Assembly: GCA_030681645.1 (NCBI GenBank)
Contig: JAUXRX010000002.1
Coordinates: forward strand, 186,001 to 250,000
Direction: 5' to 3'
Length of the DNA stretch: 64,000 nucleotides
Origin: Archangium sp.
GTDB taxonomy: Bacteria; Myxococcota; Myxococcia; Myxococcales; Myxococcaceae
The notes below the pieces were generated by a model. That model worked only from the letters and a program-made list of their open reading frames with translations, was not told where the DNA came from and ran no database searches. Below are positions 57,802 through 64,000 of the stretch, piece after piece; the first letter of the stretch is position 1, and every line of letters begins with the position of its first letter. A program made the position numbers and the translations under genes.

Positions 57802-59265
57802 TCAGAGGCAGAACCCGACGCGCGCGCCCGTGGTGCTCGTCACCCGGCGGCAGGTGGTCCCCGCAGCGCATCGCGCGCTGGGCTCGGTGGCGCAGCGGGC
57901 AGGTCCCGTTCCACCATCGGCGAGGTTGCAGTCGAGATCGCAGACCGCGGTGCAGCTCGCCGCAGTGTCCGCGTCGAGCGAGGTGCACAGCTGCGCCGAA
58001 CCACACGCCGCGCCGCGGAAAGAGTCGGTCTCGGTGCAGGTCGCGCCCGGCGCCGCGATGGTCGGCCGCTGGGGGATGCAGATGCCGTCGCCGTTGTTGC
58101 TGACGACCAGCTCGCCGCTCGCCTCGGTGGGCACGCAGCTCGACGGGGTGGCTCCCACGTTGGCGCAGGTGTTCTTCGTCGCGTCGAACACGTTGCACTT
58201 CTTCATGCACACGCCCAGGACCGCGTTCGAGTTGGGGTCGGTGTAGCGCAGCGTGTTCACGCACGCCTCGCCCGTGTTGCACTCGGGCTGCGGAGGGAAG
58301 CCGAGCGCAGGCGGCTGCGCGTTGCACATGCGCAGGCACACGCCTTCGTCGCCACCGCGCGTCTTCGCGCACTCCAGGCCCGTCGCGCACTGGGTCGCCG
58401 TCGTGCCCGCGGTGAAGTCGTCGCGGCAGGGCTGACCTTCGCTCGCCACGCCCGGGGGACGGCAGGTGTCGAACGGGTAGACGCCGTCGTTCCAGAACTG
58501 GAACACCGCGTAGGTGCAGTTACCCGTGCCCTTGCCGTTCGGCTCGGTGGGGTTGCCGTCGCCGTCCTTGAGCAGGCAGGTGTTGCCCACCGTCACGGTG
58601 AGGCGCAGCGGCACGCCCGCGTCGTCACGCTCGAAGCCGCCGTCGGCCGCCGGCTTGGTCTGGTTGCACTCCTGGTCGGAGAAGAGACCCGAGGGCAGGC
58701 AGCCCACGCCCGAGCAGAACTCGCCGCGCTGGCACTCGTTGTTGTCCATGCAGACCTTGGTGCAGATCGCGAGATCGTCACCGAACACCGGCTGGCAGGC
58801 GAAGCCCGTGGGGCAGGTCGCCAGGGTGTCGCCCGGCGTGCACTGCTGCAGCGAGCGGGGGTTGGCGCAGACGCGGCCGTTGCACCACTTGCCCGCGGCC
58901 TGGCAGGTGTCGAGCGCGCCCGAGAGGCTCGACAGGCACGAGCACTCGCCGCCGAGGCAGGCCACCTGGCCGGGCTCGCAGAGGTTGCCGCTGCACGAGA
59001 CCGCCTGGGTGCGGCACTGGAAGACGCCCTGGCTCACCATCACGCAGGTGCCGGCGTCACAGCCGCCGCACGCGTCGACGCAGGTGCGCCGCGCCGTGTC
59101 GCAGACCTGGTTGGTGGCGCAGCCGCCCGAGCACGCGTCGCGGGGCAGCGGATTGCCCGAGTCGACGTCCACGTTGTTCGCGTCGGGAGTGGGAGTGATC
59201 GGACAGGCGGTGAGGACGAGGGCGAGCGCGGTGATGGAAACAACGCTCAAGCTGCGGAGACTCAT
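57802..59265 (-). CDS. Cys-rich lipoprotein, hypothetical
   Basis: 487 residues. Lipoprotein signal ending LTAC (Cys21). Almost the whole mature part is made of Cys-rich units (GGCATNQVCDTARRTCVDAC, ECQRGEFCSGVGC, CNTGEACVNTLRY, CTAVCDLDCNLADGG), about 50 cysteines, as in the many exported dickkopf/EGF-like proteins of myxobacteria. Disulfides are expected in the periplasm or at the surface. No enzymatic motif. Standing alone, with its own terminator. Confidence 0.9.
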   Translation of the reverse strand: MSLRSLSVVSITALALVLTACPITPTPDANNVDVDSGNPLPRDACSGGCATNQVCDTARRTCVDACGGCDAGTCVMVSQGVFQCRTQAVSCSGNLCEPGQVACLGGECSCLSSLSGALDTCQAAGKWCNGRVCANPRSLQQCTPGDTLATCPTGFACQPVFGDDLAICTKVCMDNNECQRGEFCSGVGCLPSGLFSDQECNQTKPAADGGFERDDAGVPLRLTVTVGNTCLLKDGDGNPTEPNGKGTGNCTYAVFQFWNDGVYPFDTCRPPGVASEGQPCRDDFTAGTTATQCATGLECAKTRGGDEGVCLRMCNAQPPALGFPPQPECNTGEACVNTLRYTDPNSNAVLGVCMKKCNVFDATKNTCANVGATPSSCVPTEASGELVVSNNGDGICIPQRPTIAAPGATCTETDSFRGAACGSAQLCTSLDADTAASCTAVCDLDCNLADGGTGPARCATEPSARCAAGTTCRRVTSTTGARVGFCL

Positions 59266-59355
59266 GAAGATTCCTTGGAAAAATGCGGCCAGCCGAAAGG
59301 CGGCGCACCGTAAAGACTCAGGTAGGTGCTGTCAACACACACGCGGTCGTTCGCC

Positions 59356-60783
59356 TCAGTAGCTGGCGGTGATGCCCCAGATGATGGAATGGAACGCCTC
59401 TTCACCGACCCCGCCGCACTGCAGCTCGTTACACACGGTCCACTTCTGACCCTGGCCGTAATAGCGGTCGGTGAAGCCCTGGTAGCGCCAGCGGACCACG
59501 TAGCCGAGCGGACCCCAGAGATCGCCCGCCACGCCGATCTCGACGCCGAGCCCGGTGGCGGTGGCGCCCCCGGTGGGATCGTTCAGGTTGCCGTAGCCGA
59601 CGATCTGCTCGGCCGCGGGGCGCGGGTTGAGGAAGTAGCTGAGCACCAGCTCGAAGCGGATGTACTGGTTGAGCGGGATCGACGCGTCGATCCCGAAGGT
59701 GGGGAAGCCGATGCCGGTCGGGTAGACGCGCTCGCTCGACGGCAGCGAGGTGCCCGCCTCGGGATCGATCAAGAAGCTGCGTGACTGGAGCCCCCCGCGG
59801 ATGCCCACCGAGGCCACCGGCTGCGGCTCTCCGTAGCCCATCTGAAAGTGGTAGCGCCACGCGAGCTGCGCGGCGAACCCGACGTCGTCGCTCTTCACCG
59901 TCTTGTCCGGGCCCTGGCCCTGCGGGGTCTCTTCGACGATGCGCGTCTGCGACTGGCCGTACTGGAAGCCGATCAAGAGCCCGAAGCCCTGGAGGATGCG
60001 GTTGTCGAGGAAGGCCAGGGGGAAGACGTCTGCGTTGAGCGAGAGGCCGAGGTACGGCACCGTCGCGGTGAAGTCGATCGAGATGCCGGTGGGCGGCGTC
60101 TGCGCGAGATCGTACTCCTTGCAGTTGGTCACGCCCGGCCGCAGGCATTGGCTGCGCCACGTGGTGGTGCCCGCCAGCCACACCCGGAACAGCTTCACCG
60201 GCACCTTCGCCTGCTTCTTCTTCCTGTTGGGATCCTCGAGGTCGGTGTCGCGATCTTCGGGCGGCGCGTTCACCACCTCGGGGTTGGTCAGATCGAGGCC
60301 GGGCTGTTCCTCACCGACCGTCTCCTCGGGCGTGGGTGGCGCCGTGGCGCGCGCGGCCCCCTGCTCTGCCGCCGCGGCGATGGCCCGCGCGAGCTTGCCG
60401 GCGAAGTCCTCGCTGAGCAGGCCCTTCTTCACCGGGAGGTCCTTGGTCCACAGCTGCTCGCCGGCGCGATCGTAGATGAGCACCTTGTAGGTGCCCTCGA
60501 CCACCTCGCCGCCCACGGCCGCGTCCAACGGCACCAGCTTGGCCGCCCGGGCCACGCCCACCGGCGTCATCGCGGCGGCGCCCTTGAGCCTCTTCTTCGC
60601 GGCGGCGTCCTTGAAGGCCTTGATCGAGACCAATTCCACCACCGCCGCCGAGCGCACGGCCGCTTCGATCTGCGTGCGCAGCCTGCCCTGCGGATCTCCG
60701 TCGAGCTCGAGGATCACCACCTTCTGCGCGAAGGCGGAGGTGGCGAGCAGCACGACGAGCGCGAAGACTGACGAGGGGCGCAT
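59356..60783 (-). CDS. Outer-membrane beta-barrel protein with N-terminal periplasmic domain
   Basis: 475 residues. Signal peptide (VFALVVLLATSAFAQ). An N-terminal alpha/beta domain (about 17-145: KVVILELDGDPQGRLRTQIE; YKVLIYDRAGEQLWTKDLPV) looks like a TolB-N-like or CsgG-like fold. An acidic linker follows (about 150-190) and a C-terminal barrel with alternating strands (GISIDFTATVPYLGLSLNAD; FGIDASIPLNQYIRFELVLS; FHSIIWGITASY at the end). Ends in a Tyr, the usual barrel signal. Function unknown. Confidence 0.87.
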   Translation of the reverse strand: MRPSSVFALVVLLATSAFAQKVVILELDGDPQGRLRTQIEAAVRSAAVVELVSIKAFKDAAAKKRLKGAAAMTPVGVARAAKLVPLDAAVGGEVVEGTYKVLIYDRAGEQLWTKDLPVKKGLLSEDFAGKLARAIAAAAEQGAARATAPPTPEETVGEEQPGLDLTNPEVVNAPPEDRDTDLEDPNRKKKQAKVPVKLFRVWLAGTTTWRSQCLRPGVTNCKEYDLAQTPPTGISIDFTATVPYLGLSLNADVFPLAFLDNRILQGFGLLIGFQYGQSQTRIVEETPQGQGPDKTVKSDDVGFAAQLAWRYHFQMGYGEPQPVASVGIRGGLQSRSFLIDPEAGTSLPSSERVYPTGIGFPTFGIDASIPLNQYIRFELVLSYFLNPRPAAEQIVGYGNLNDPTGGATATGLGVEIGVAGDLWGPLGYVVRWRYQGFTDRYYGQGQKWTVCNELQCGGVGEEAFHSIIWGITASY

Positions 60784-60851
60784 GAACGATGCCTTATGCC
60801 GTCATTCCGCGCAGGTGTTCAACCCTGCGACACAGGCCCCGGGTGAATTTC

Positions 60852-61529
60852 TCACGCGCTGAGAATGGGCCAGCCGCGGGAGCGCGCCTCGGCGACGAGG
60901 TGGTTCTGGGAATCAGGGGGAGAAATGACCAGCGCGTGCTTCGCGAAGGCGAGCATGTCGAGGTCGAAGTCACCGTTCCCCACCGCGAGGGCGGGGAGCA
61001 GCTCGCGGCGCTGGAGCCAGGTCACCTTGCCGGGGCCGACGGGCACGGGCTGCTCGACCTCACCGCTGAGCTTGCCGTCGCGCACCGGGCACGAGACGCC
61101 GATCACGCGCTGGGCGGGGATGCCGAGGGCGAGCGCCCCGGGGAGGACGCTCCAGCGCGGCGAGGCGCTGCAGATCCACACCGGGCAGCCGGCGGCCTCG
61201 AGGCGGGCGAGCAGCGGCCTGACGAAGCTGAAGACGCGGCCCTGGTAGCGCGCGGTGAAGAAGGCGGCGCAGCGCTGCGCGAGCACGGCCTCGTCTTGAT
61301 CGCGCATCACCTCGACACAGTACGCGTAGGCGCGAGGGGCCGACTGGGTGAGCAGGTGCTCGTAGTGCTCGTAGCTCGCCTCGAAGAGGCGGGTGTGAAT
61401 GGCGTGGCGCAGGAAGTCTTCCCCCACGTCGCCGCGCCACAGCGTGCCGTCGGCGTCGAAGACCACGCTCTGGCCGGCGTGCGCGCTGGTGACGGTGTCG
61501 ATCAACCTGGCCACCGCGGGAGGAAGCAT
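60852..61529 (-). CDS. HAD-superfamily phosphatase (SerB-like, subfamily IB)
   Basis: 225 residues. Nucleophile loop SVVFDADGTLWRGDVGEDFL (Asp25, Asp27), motif II CSASPRWSVLPG (Ser), and motif III LAVGNGDFDLDMLAFAKHA with the Lys in VTWLQR or nearby. The helical cap between motifs fits subfamily IB, which includes phosphoserine phosphatases and phosphatases of choline/ethanolamine. Substrate not determined. No signal peptide. Confidence 0.92.
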   Translation of the reverse strand: MLPPAVARLIDTVTSAHAGQSVVFDADGTLWRGDVGEDFLRHAIHTRLFEASYEHYEHLLTQSAPRAYAYCVEVMRDQDEAVLAQRCAAFFTARYQGRVFSFVRPLLARLEAAGCPVWICSASPRWSVLPGALALGIPAQRVIGVSCPVRDGKLSGEVEQPVPVGPGKVTWLQRRELLPALAVGNGDFDLDMLAFAKHALVISPPDSQNHLVAEARSRGWPILSA

Positions 61530-61586
61530 GGAGCGCGTTCTAAACAGCTTCGCCGTCAGTGTGGATCATTTGAGGCTCGAGTCCCC

Positions 61587-61632
61587 CGTTCGCCCCGGGC
61601 GCCATTCCCTCGGGGAGGCTCGGGGTGAACGG
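61587..61632. repeat. Diverged family B inverted pair
   Basis: CCGTTCGCCCCGGG (61587-61600) and CTCGGGGTGAACGG (61619-61632) can pair, with a GCCATTCCCTCGGGGAGG middle. It lies between the HAD gene and the 61661 lipoprotein start. Confidence 0.65.
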
Positions 61633-61660
61633 TTCGGGGTCGGATGTTACGGTGTCGACG

Positions 61661-62092
61661 ATGCGACTGACACCGATCATCGGCTTGCTGATCCTGGGGT
61701 GCAGCAGCGCCCTGCCCTGCCGCACCTGTCCGCCGGTCGACGGCGTCTACGCGGTGAGCTGGGACGACGCGGGGGTGGCGGGTGATGGGGGGGCCTGCAC
61801 GGTCTCCGGCCCGCGCGTGCCGGAATGGACGCTGGCCCAACGCGACACGCAGGTGACCTCGACGATCGCCGGCGTGAACCTGGGCGGCACGCTCTACGAC
61901 TCGTACGACCTGGTGCTCTCGGGTTCGGAAGGCACGCTGAGCTACCGGCTCCGCGCGCTCACGATCCCCCAGGGGTCCGGAGCAGACGCGGGCATCAGGC
62001 TGCAGGGCACCTTCACCACGCGGACCCTGCCGGCGACCGGCGACCCGTGTGAAGTGAATGAAGCGTTCACGGCCCAGCGCACCTCGCGCTGA
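61661..62092 (+). CDS. Small lipoprotein, hypothetical
   Basis: 143 residues from ATG 61661. Lipoprotein signal with LILGCSS (Cys14). The mature part is beta-rich (GVYAVSWDDAGVAG; LAQRDTQVTSTIAGVNLGG; YDLVLSGSEGTLSYRLRALT), possibly a lipocalin-like or small beta-barrel fold, with Cys pairs in CRTCPP and ACTVSG/PCEVNE. Function unknown. Confidence 0.8.
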   Translation: MRLTPIIGLLILGCSSALPCRTCPPVDGVYAVSWDDAGVAGDGGACTVSGPRVPEWTLAQRDTQVTSTIAGVNLGGTLYDSYDLVLSGSEGTLSYRLRALTIPQGSGADAGIRLQGTFTTRTLPATGDPCEVNEAFTAQRTSR

Positions 62093-62116
62093 GGCCGGGA
62101 TCGCGCAGACGACTGG

Positions 62117-62242
62117 TTACTTCTTCTTCTTGCCGGTGGTGGCGGCGGCCTTCACGGCGGCCTTCTTGCGCTCAGCGCGCTTCTTCCACTTGAGGCGGAT
62201 CTTGCTGCGAACTCGGCGGTGCTTCGACTTGCTGTTGGCCAT
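62117..62242 (-). CDS. Very small, highly basic protein (41 aa)
   Basis: 41 residues, 19 of them Lys or Arg: MANSKSKHRRVRSKIRLKWK then KRAERKKAAVKAAATTGKKK K. GGAGAG lies just upstream of the ATG, so it is probably translated. The composition is that of small rRNA- or DNA-binding proteins (bTHX-like or H1-like), but I cannot name a family. It is 68 nt past the DmpA gene stop, in the same direction. Confidence 0.72.
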   Translation of the reverse strand: MANSKSKHRRVRSKIRLKWKKRAERKKAAVKAAATTGKKKK

Positions 62243-62310
62243 GCTCTCTCCTGGGTGAGTGCTCCTGAAACCTGAGCGAGCGCGGTGCGTAACAGAACCG
62301 CGGGCGTCGA

Positions 62311-63591
62311 TCACTCGTCTTCGTCTGGGGGGGGGCGCGTGGGGAAAGGCATGCCCTCGGCGCTGCGCACGCGCGTGGGGTGCGCCTCGTCGAGGTTGAA
62401 GCCCAGCTGGGAATCGGCCGGCACGTCTTCGGTCGCGGGCATGGCCGGCTGATCGGGGCGCAGCTTCACCGAGGCGAAGATGGGCCGGGTGGCGTCGACG
62501 AAGCGCCGCACCTCGTCGAGCGGGAGTGCGGGCACCAGGTGGCCATGCGCGCCCGCCATCTCGGTGGCCACGCACATGGAGTTGAGGATCGCCTCCTCGG
62601 TGGCCTCCATCACCGCCTCGTAGAGCGGGTCGAGGCGGGCATCGAGCAGCAGCTTCATCTTGTAGACCATCTTCCGGGTGCGCCGCGGGACCACGTTGGC
62701 GGTGGAGAAGCCGACGATGATCTCACCCGAGCCGTGCGCGGCGTAGCTGCCCACCCGGCCGATGCCGAGCGAGACGCGCTTGCACAGGCGGTTGATCTGG
62801 TGCGGCAGCAGCGGCGCGTCGGTGGCCACCACCGCGATGATCGAGCCATAGCTCTGCACCCGCCGCGGCGTGCCCCGGAACATCTCGGCGAGCACCTCGC
62901 CCACCGGCATGCCGGCCACGCGGAGGTTGTGCATCTTTCCGAAGTTGCTCATCACCAGCACGCCCAGCGTGTAACCGCCGTGCACCGGGGGGAGCTTGCG
63001 TGAGCTGGTGCCGATGCCCGCCTTGAAGTCGCAGGTGATCATGCCCGTGCCGCCGCCGACCGCGCCCTCTTCGACCAGGCCCGACTTCGCGCGCTTGAGC
63101 GCCTGGCGCACGTGCTCTTCCTTCACGTGCCGGCCGGCGATGTCGTTCAAGTAGCTGTCGTCGCACTCGCCCACCACGGGGATGATCACGTCGTGCTCGT
63201 CACCGATGCCGGGGTGGTTCTCGACCATGGTGCGGGCGAGCGCGTCGCTGACCGCGCCGACGGCCATGGTGTTGGTGAGCATGATGGGGGTCTCGAGCAG
63301 GCCCCATTCCACCACCTGCGTCAGGCCGGACACTTCTCCCGCCCCGTTGAGCACGAAGGCGCCCCCGGCGAGGCGGTCCATGAAGATGTTGCCGTCGTTG
63401 GGGATGATGGCGGTGACGCCGGTGCGCACCGGGCCCTTGCCCACCACCAGCGGGCCGGGCGCGCCTTCGATGATGGTGGAGTGGCCGACGAGCACGCCTT
63501 CCACGTCGGTGATCGAGTTGAACTTGCCGGGCTTGAAGCGGCCCAACGGGAGATCGAGTTCGCGGGCACGCACCCGCTTCGAGGACGGCAT
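62311..63591 (-). CDS. DmpA-type aminopeptidase (P1 / S58 family)
   Basis: 426 residues from ATG 63591. N-terminal nucleophile hydrolase that cuts itself; the cleavage site and catalytic Ser are visible in QSYGSIIAVVATDAP (Gly249-Ser250, the same numbering as in DmpA). Other motifs: NSITDVEGVLVGHST, GVTAIIPNDGNIF, LTNTMAVGAVSDAL, GAVGGGTGMITCDFKAGIGT and YTLGVLVMSNFG. The C-terminus has an added acidic/Pro tail (TRPPPDEDE). No signal peptide, so cytosolic. Releases N-terminal L- or D-amino acids. Confidence 0.95.
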   Translation of the reverse strand: MPSSKRVRARELDLPLGRFKPGKFNSITDVEGVLVGHSTIIEGAPGPLVVGKGPVRTGVTAIIPNDGNIFMDRLAGGAFVLNGAGEVSGLTQVVEWGLLETPIMLTNTMAVGAVSDALARTMVENHPGIGDEHDVIIPVVGECDDSYLNDIAGRHVKEEHVRQALKRAKSGLVEEGAVGGGTGMITCDFKAGIGTSSRKLPPVHGGYTLGVLVMSNFGKMHNLRVAGMPVGEVLAEMFRGTPRRVQSYGSIIAVVATDAPLLPHQINRLCKRVSLGIGRVGSYAAHGSGEIIVGFSTANVVPRRTRKMVYKMKLLLDARLDPLYEAVMEATEEAILNSMCVATEMAGAHGHLVPALPLDEVRRFVDATRPIFASVKLRPDQPAMPATEDVPADSQLGFNLDEAHPTRVRSAEGMPFPTRPPPDEDE

Positions 63592-63610
63592 GGCGCGGAC
63601 CCTACACCAC

Positions 63611-63652
63611 TGTCTCCCTCTCCCCGCGGGGGAGAGGGGAGAGGGCGAGACG
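63611..63652. repeat. Dispersed repeat family A copy
   Basis: TGTCTCCCTCTCCCCGCGGG then GGAGAGGGGAGAGGGCGAGA, in the region between the divergent DmpA and Lon-domain genes. Confidence 0.78.
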
Positions 63653-63669
63653 AGGGCTAGAGTGCGCCG

Positions 63670-64000
63670 GTGCGAGTCGCAGTCCTCCCCACCAGAGACG
63701 CGGTGCTGCTGCCCGGGGCGGTCAATGAGCTCCAGGTGGGCCGGCCGGGCTCGGTGGCGGCGCTTCGTCACGCGGCCGAACATGGCGAACAGGTGCTGGT
63801 GGTGCTGCAGCGCGATCCCGACGTCGATGATCCCGGCCCGGAGGACCTGCACGGGATCGGCACGATCTGCCGCGTCACTGACGCAGAGCGGATGTCGGCA
63901 GAGGCCGCGTGCGTCGGGGTGCTGGGTATCGAGCGCGTCCGGATCGTCGTGGTCGAGCGGAGTGGCGATGCGTTGTTCGCCGAGGTGAAGACGCTGGCGT
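63670..64000 (+). CDS. Lon-type protease N-terminal domain, cut by the window end
   Basis: Starts at GTG 63670 and is open to the edge, 110 visible codons. Sequence: VAVLPTRDAVLLPGAVNELQ, VGRPGSVAALRHAAEHGEQV, LVVLQRDPDVDDPGPEDLHG, IGTICRVTDAERMSAEAACV, GVLGIERVRIVVVE. This is the LON substrate-binding domain (LPxRDxVLFPG-type start, then VGRxxSVxAL, HxIGTxCRV). A full Lon with AAA+ and Ser-Lys protease domains is expected beyond the edge, but a stand-alone LON-domain protein cannot be excluded. Confidence 0.88.
   Translation, partial: MRVAVLPTRDAVLLPGAVNELQVGRPGSVAALRHAAEHGEQVLVVLQRDPDVDDPGPEDLHGIGTICRVTDAERMSAEAACVGVLGIERVRIVVVERSGDALFAEVKTLA

Noticed and set aside
57329..58246. Plus-strand open frame with SRIPDPE/GFGFGF repeats
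   Set aside because: Its repeats are only the translation of low-complexity intergenic DNA, and its second half is antisense to the well-supported Cys-rich lipoprotein gene.

Overview
The window is high-GC DNA from a myxobacterium-like organism (phylum Myxococcota, most like the Cystobacterineae). This is inferred from family content, not from a search. Three secreted proteins end in MYXO-CTERM-type tails (Cys, hydrophobic helix, Arg cluster). Three proteins carry the AgmX/PglI (TonB-C-like) domain. There are FHA-DUF4388, GYF-domain and Cys-rich lipoproteins, and a PilT for twitching motility. About 65 protein genes, two tRNAs, four terminators, one Fur operator and two dispersed intergenic repeat families can be supported. 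I see no transposase, integrase, prophage or CRISPR array.

Layout. 0-7.5 kb: the 3' end of a five-repeat surface protein, a papain-like secreted protein, a VanY/M15 carboxypeptidase with six Cys repeats, a radical SAM enzyme with a small NDPK-like partner, an AgmX-type lipoprotein, a redoxin-like protein and a TetR regulator. 7.5-7.8 kb: tRNA-Val and tRNA-Asp with their own promoter and terminator. 7.9-12.3 kb: a DUF1571 protein, a bestrophin and a trypsin. 12.4-22.7 kb: an iron-acquisition region, with TonB receptor, DUF4856-like lipoprotein and imelysin on the minus strand, and thioredoxin, MBL hydrolase and a three-gene Fe(III)-type ABC importer on the plus strand. A 16/19 Fur box sits at the divergence point. 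22.8-27.4 kb: VanW, M61 protease, RNase HII and a DUF2325-like protein. 27.4-34.3 kb (minus): rdgB, rph, amidase, selD, FHA-DUF4388, TPR, bamD and recX, many with 1-4 nt overlaps. 34.3-48.1 kb: AgmX protein, pilT, rpsI-rplM, UvrD-type helicase, a lysozyme-fold protein, a Cys-ladder protein, a zincin and clpX. 48.1-55 kb (minus): outer-membrane and surface proteins, then a sulfur-themed run of larE, cysC, degenerate E1, MoaD/ThiS, TusA and ThiF/MoeB. 55.3-57.3 kb: a NarL-type two-component pair. 57.3-64 kb: a low-complexity inverted-repeat island, Cys-rich lipoprotein, outer-membrane protein, HAD phosphatase, a 41-aa basic protein, a DmpA-type peptidase and the start of a Lon-domain gene cut by the window edge.

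The most unusual locus is the sulfur-carrier cassette at 53.27-54.99 kb. The active-looking E1 (ThiF/MoeB) starts directly at its nucleotide loop and lacks the N-terminal RYxRQ helix. A second, degenerate E1-like protein in the same run keeps that helix but has lost the ATP site. This resembles the division of labour in eukaryotic heterodimeric E1 enzymes. Other points of interest are a Fur box covering a start codon, a 46/47-bp inverted repeat in low-complexity DNA between convergent genes, and repeat elements that have entered an operon and the 3' end of a gene.
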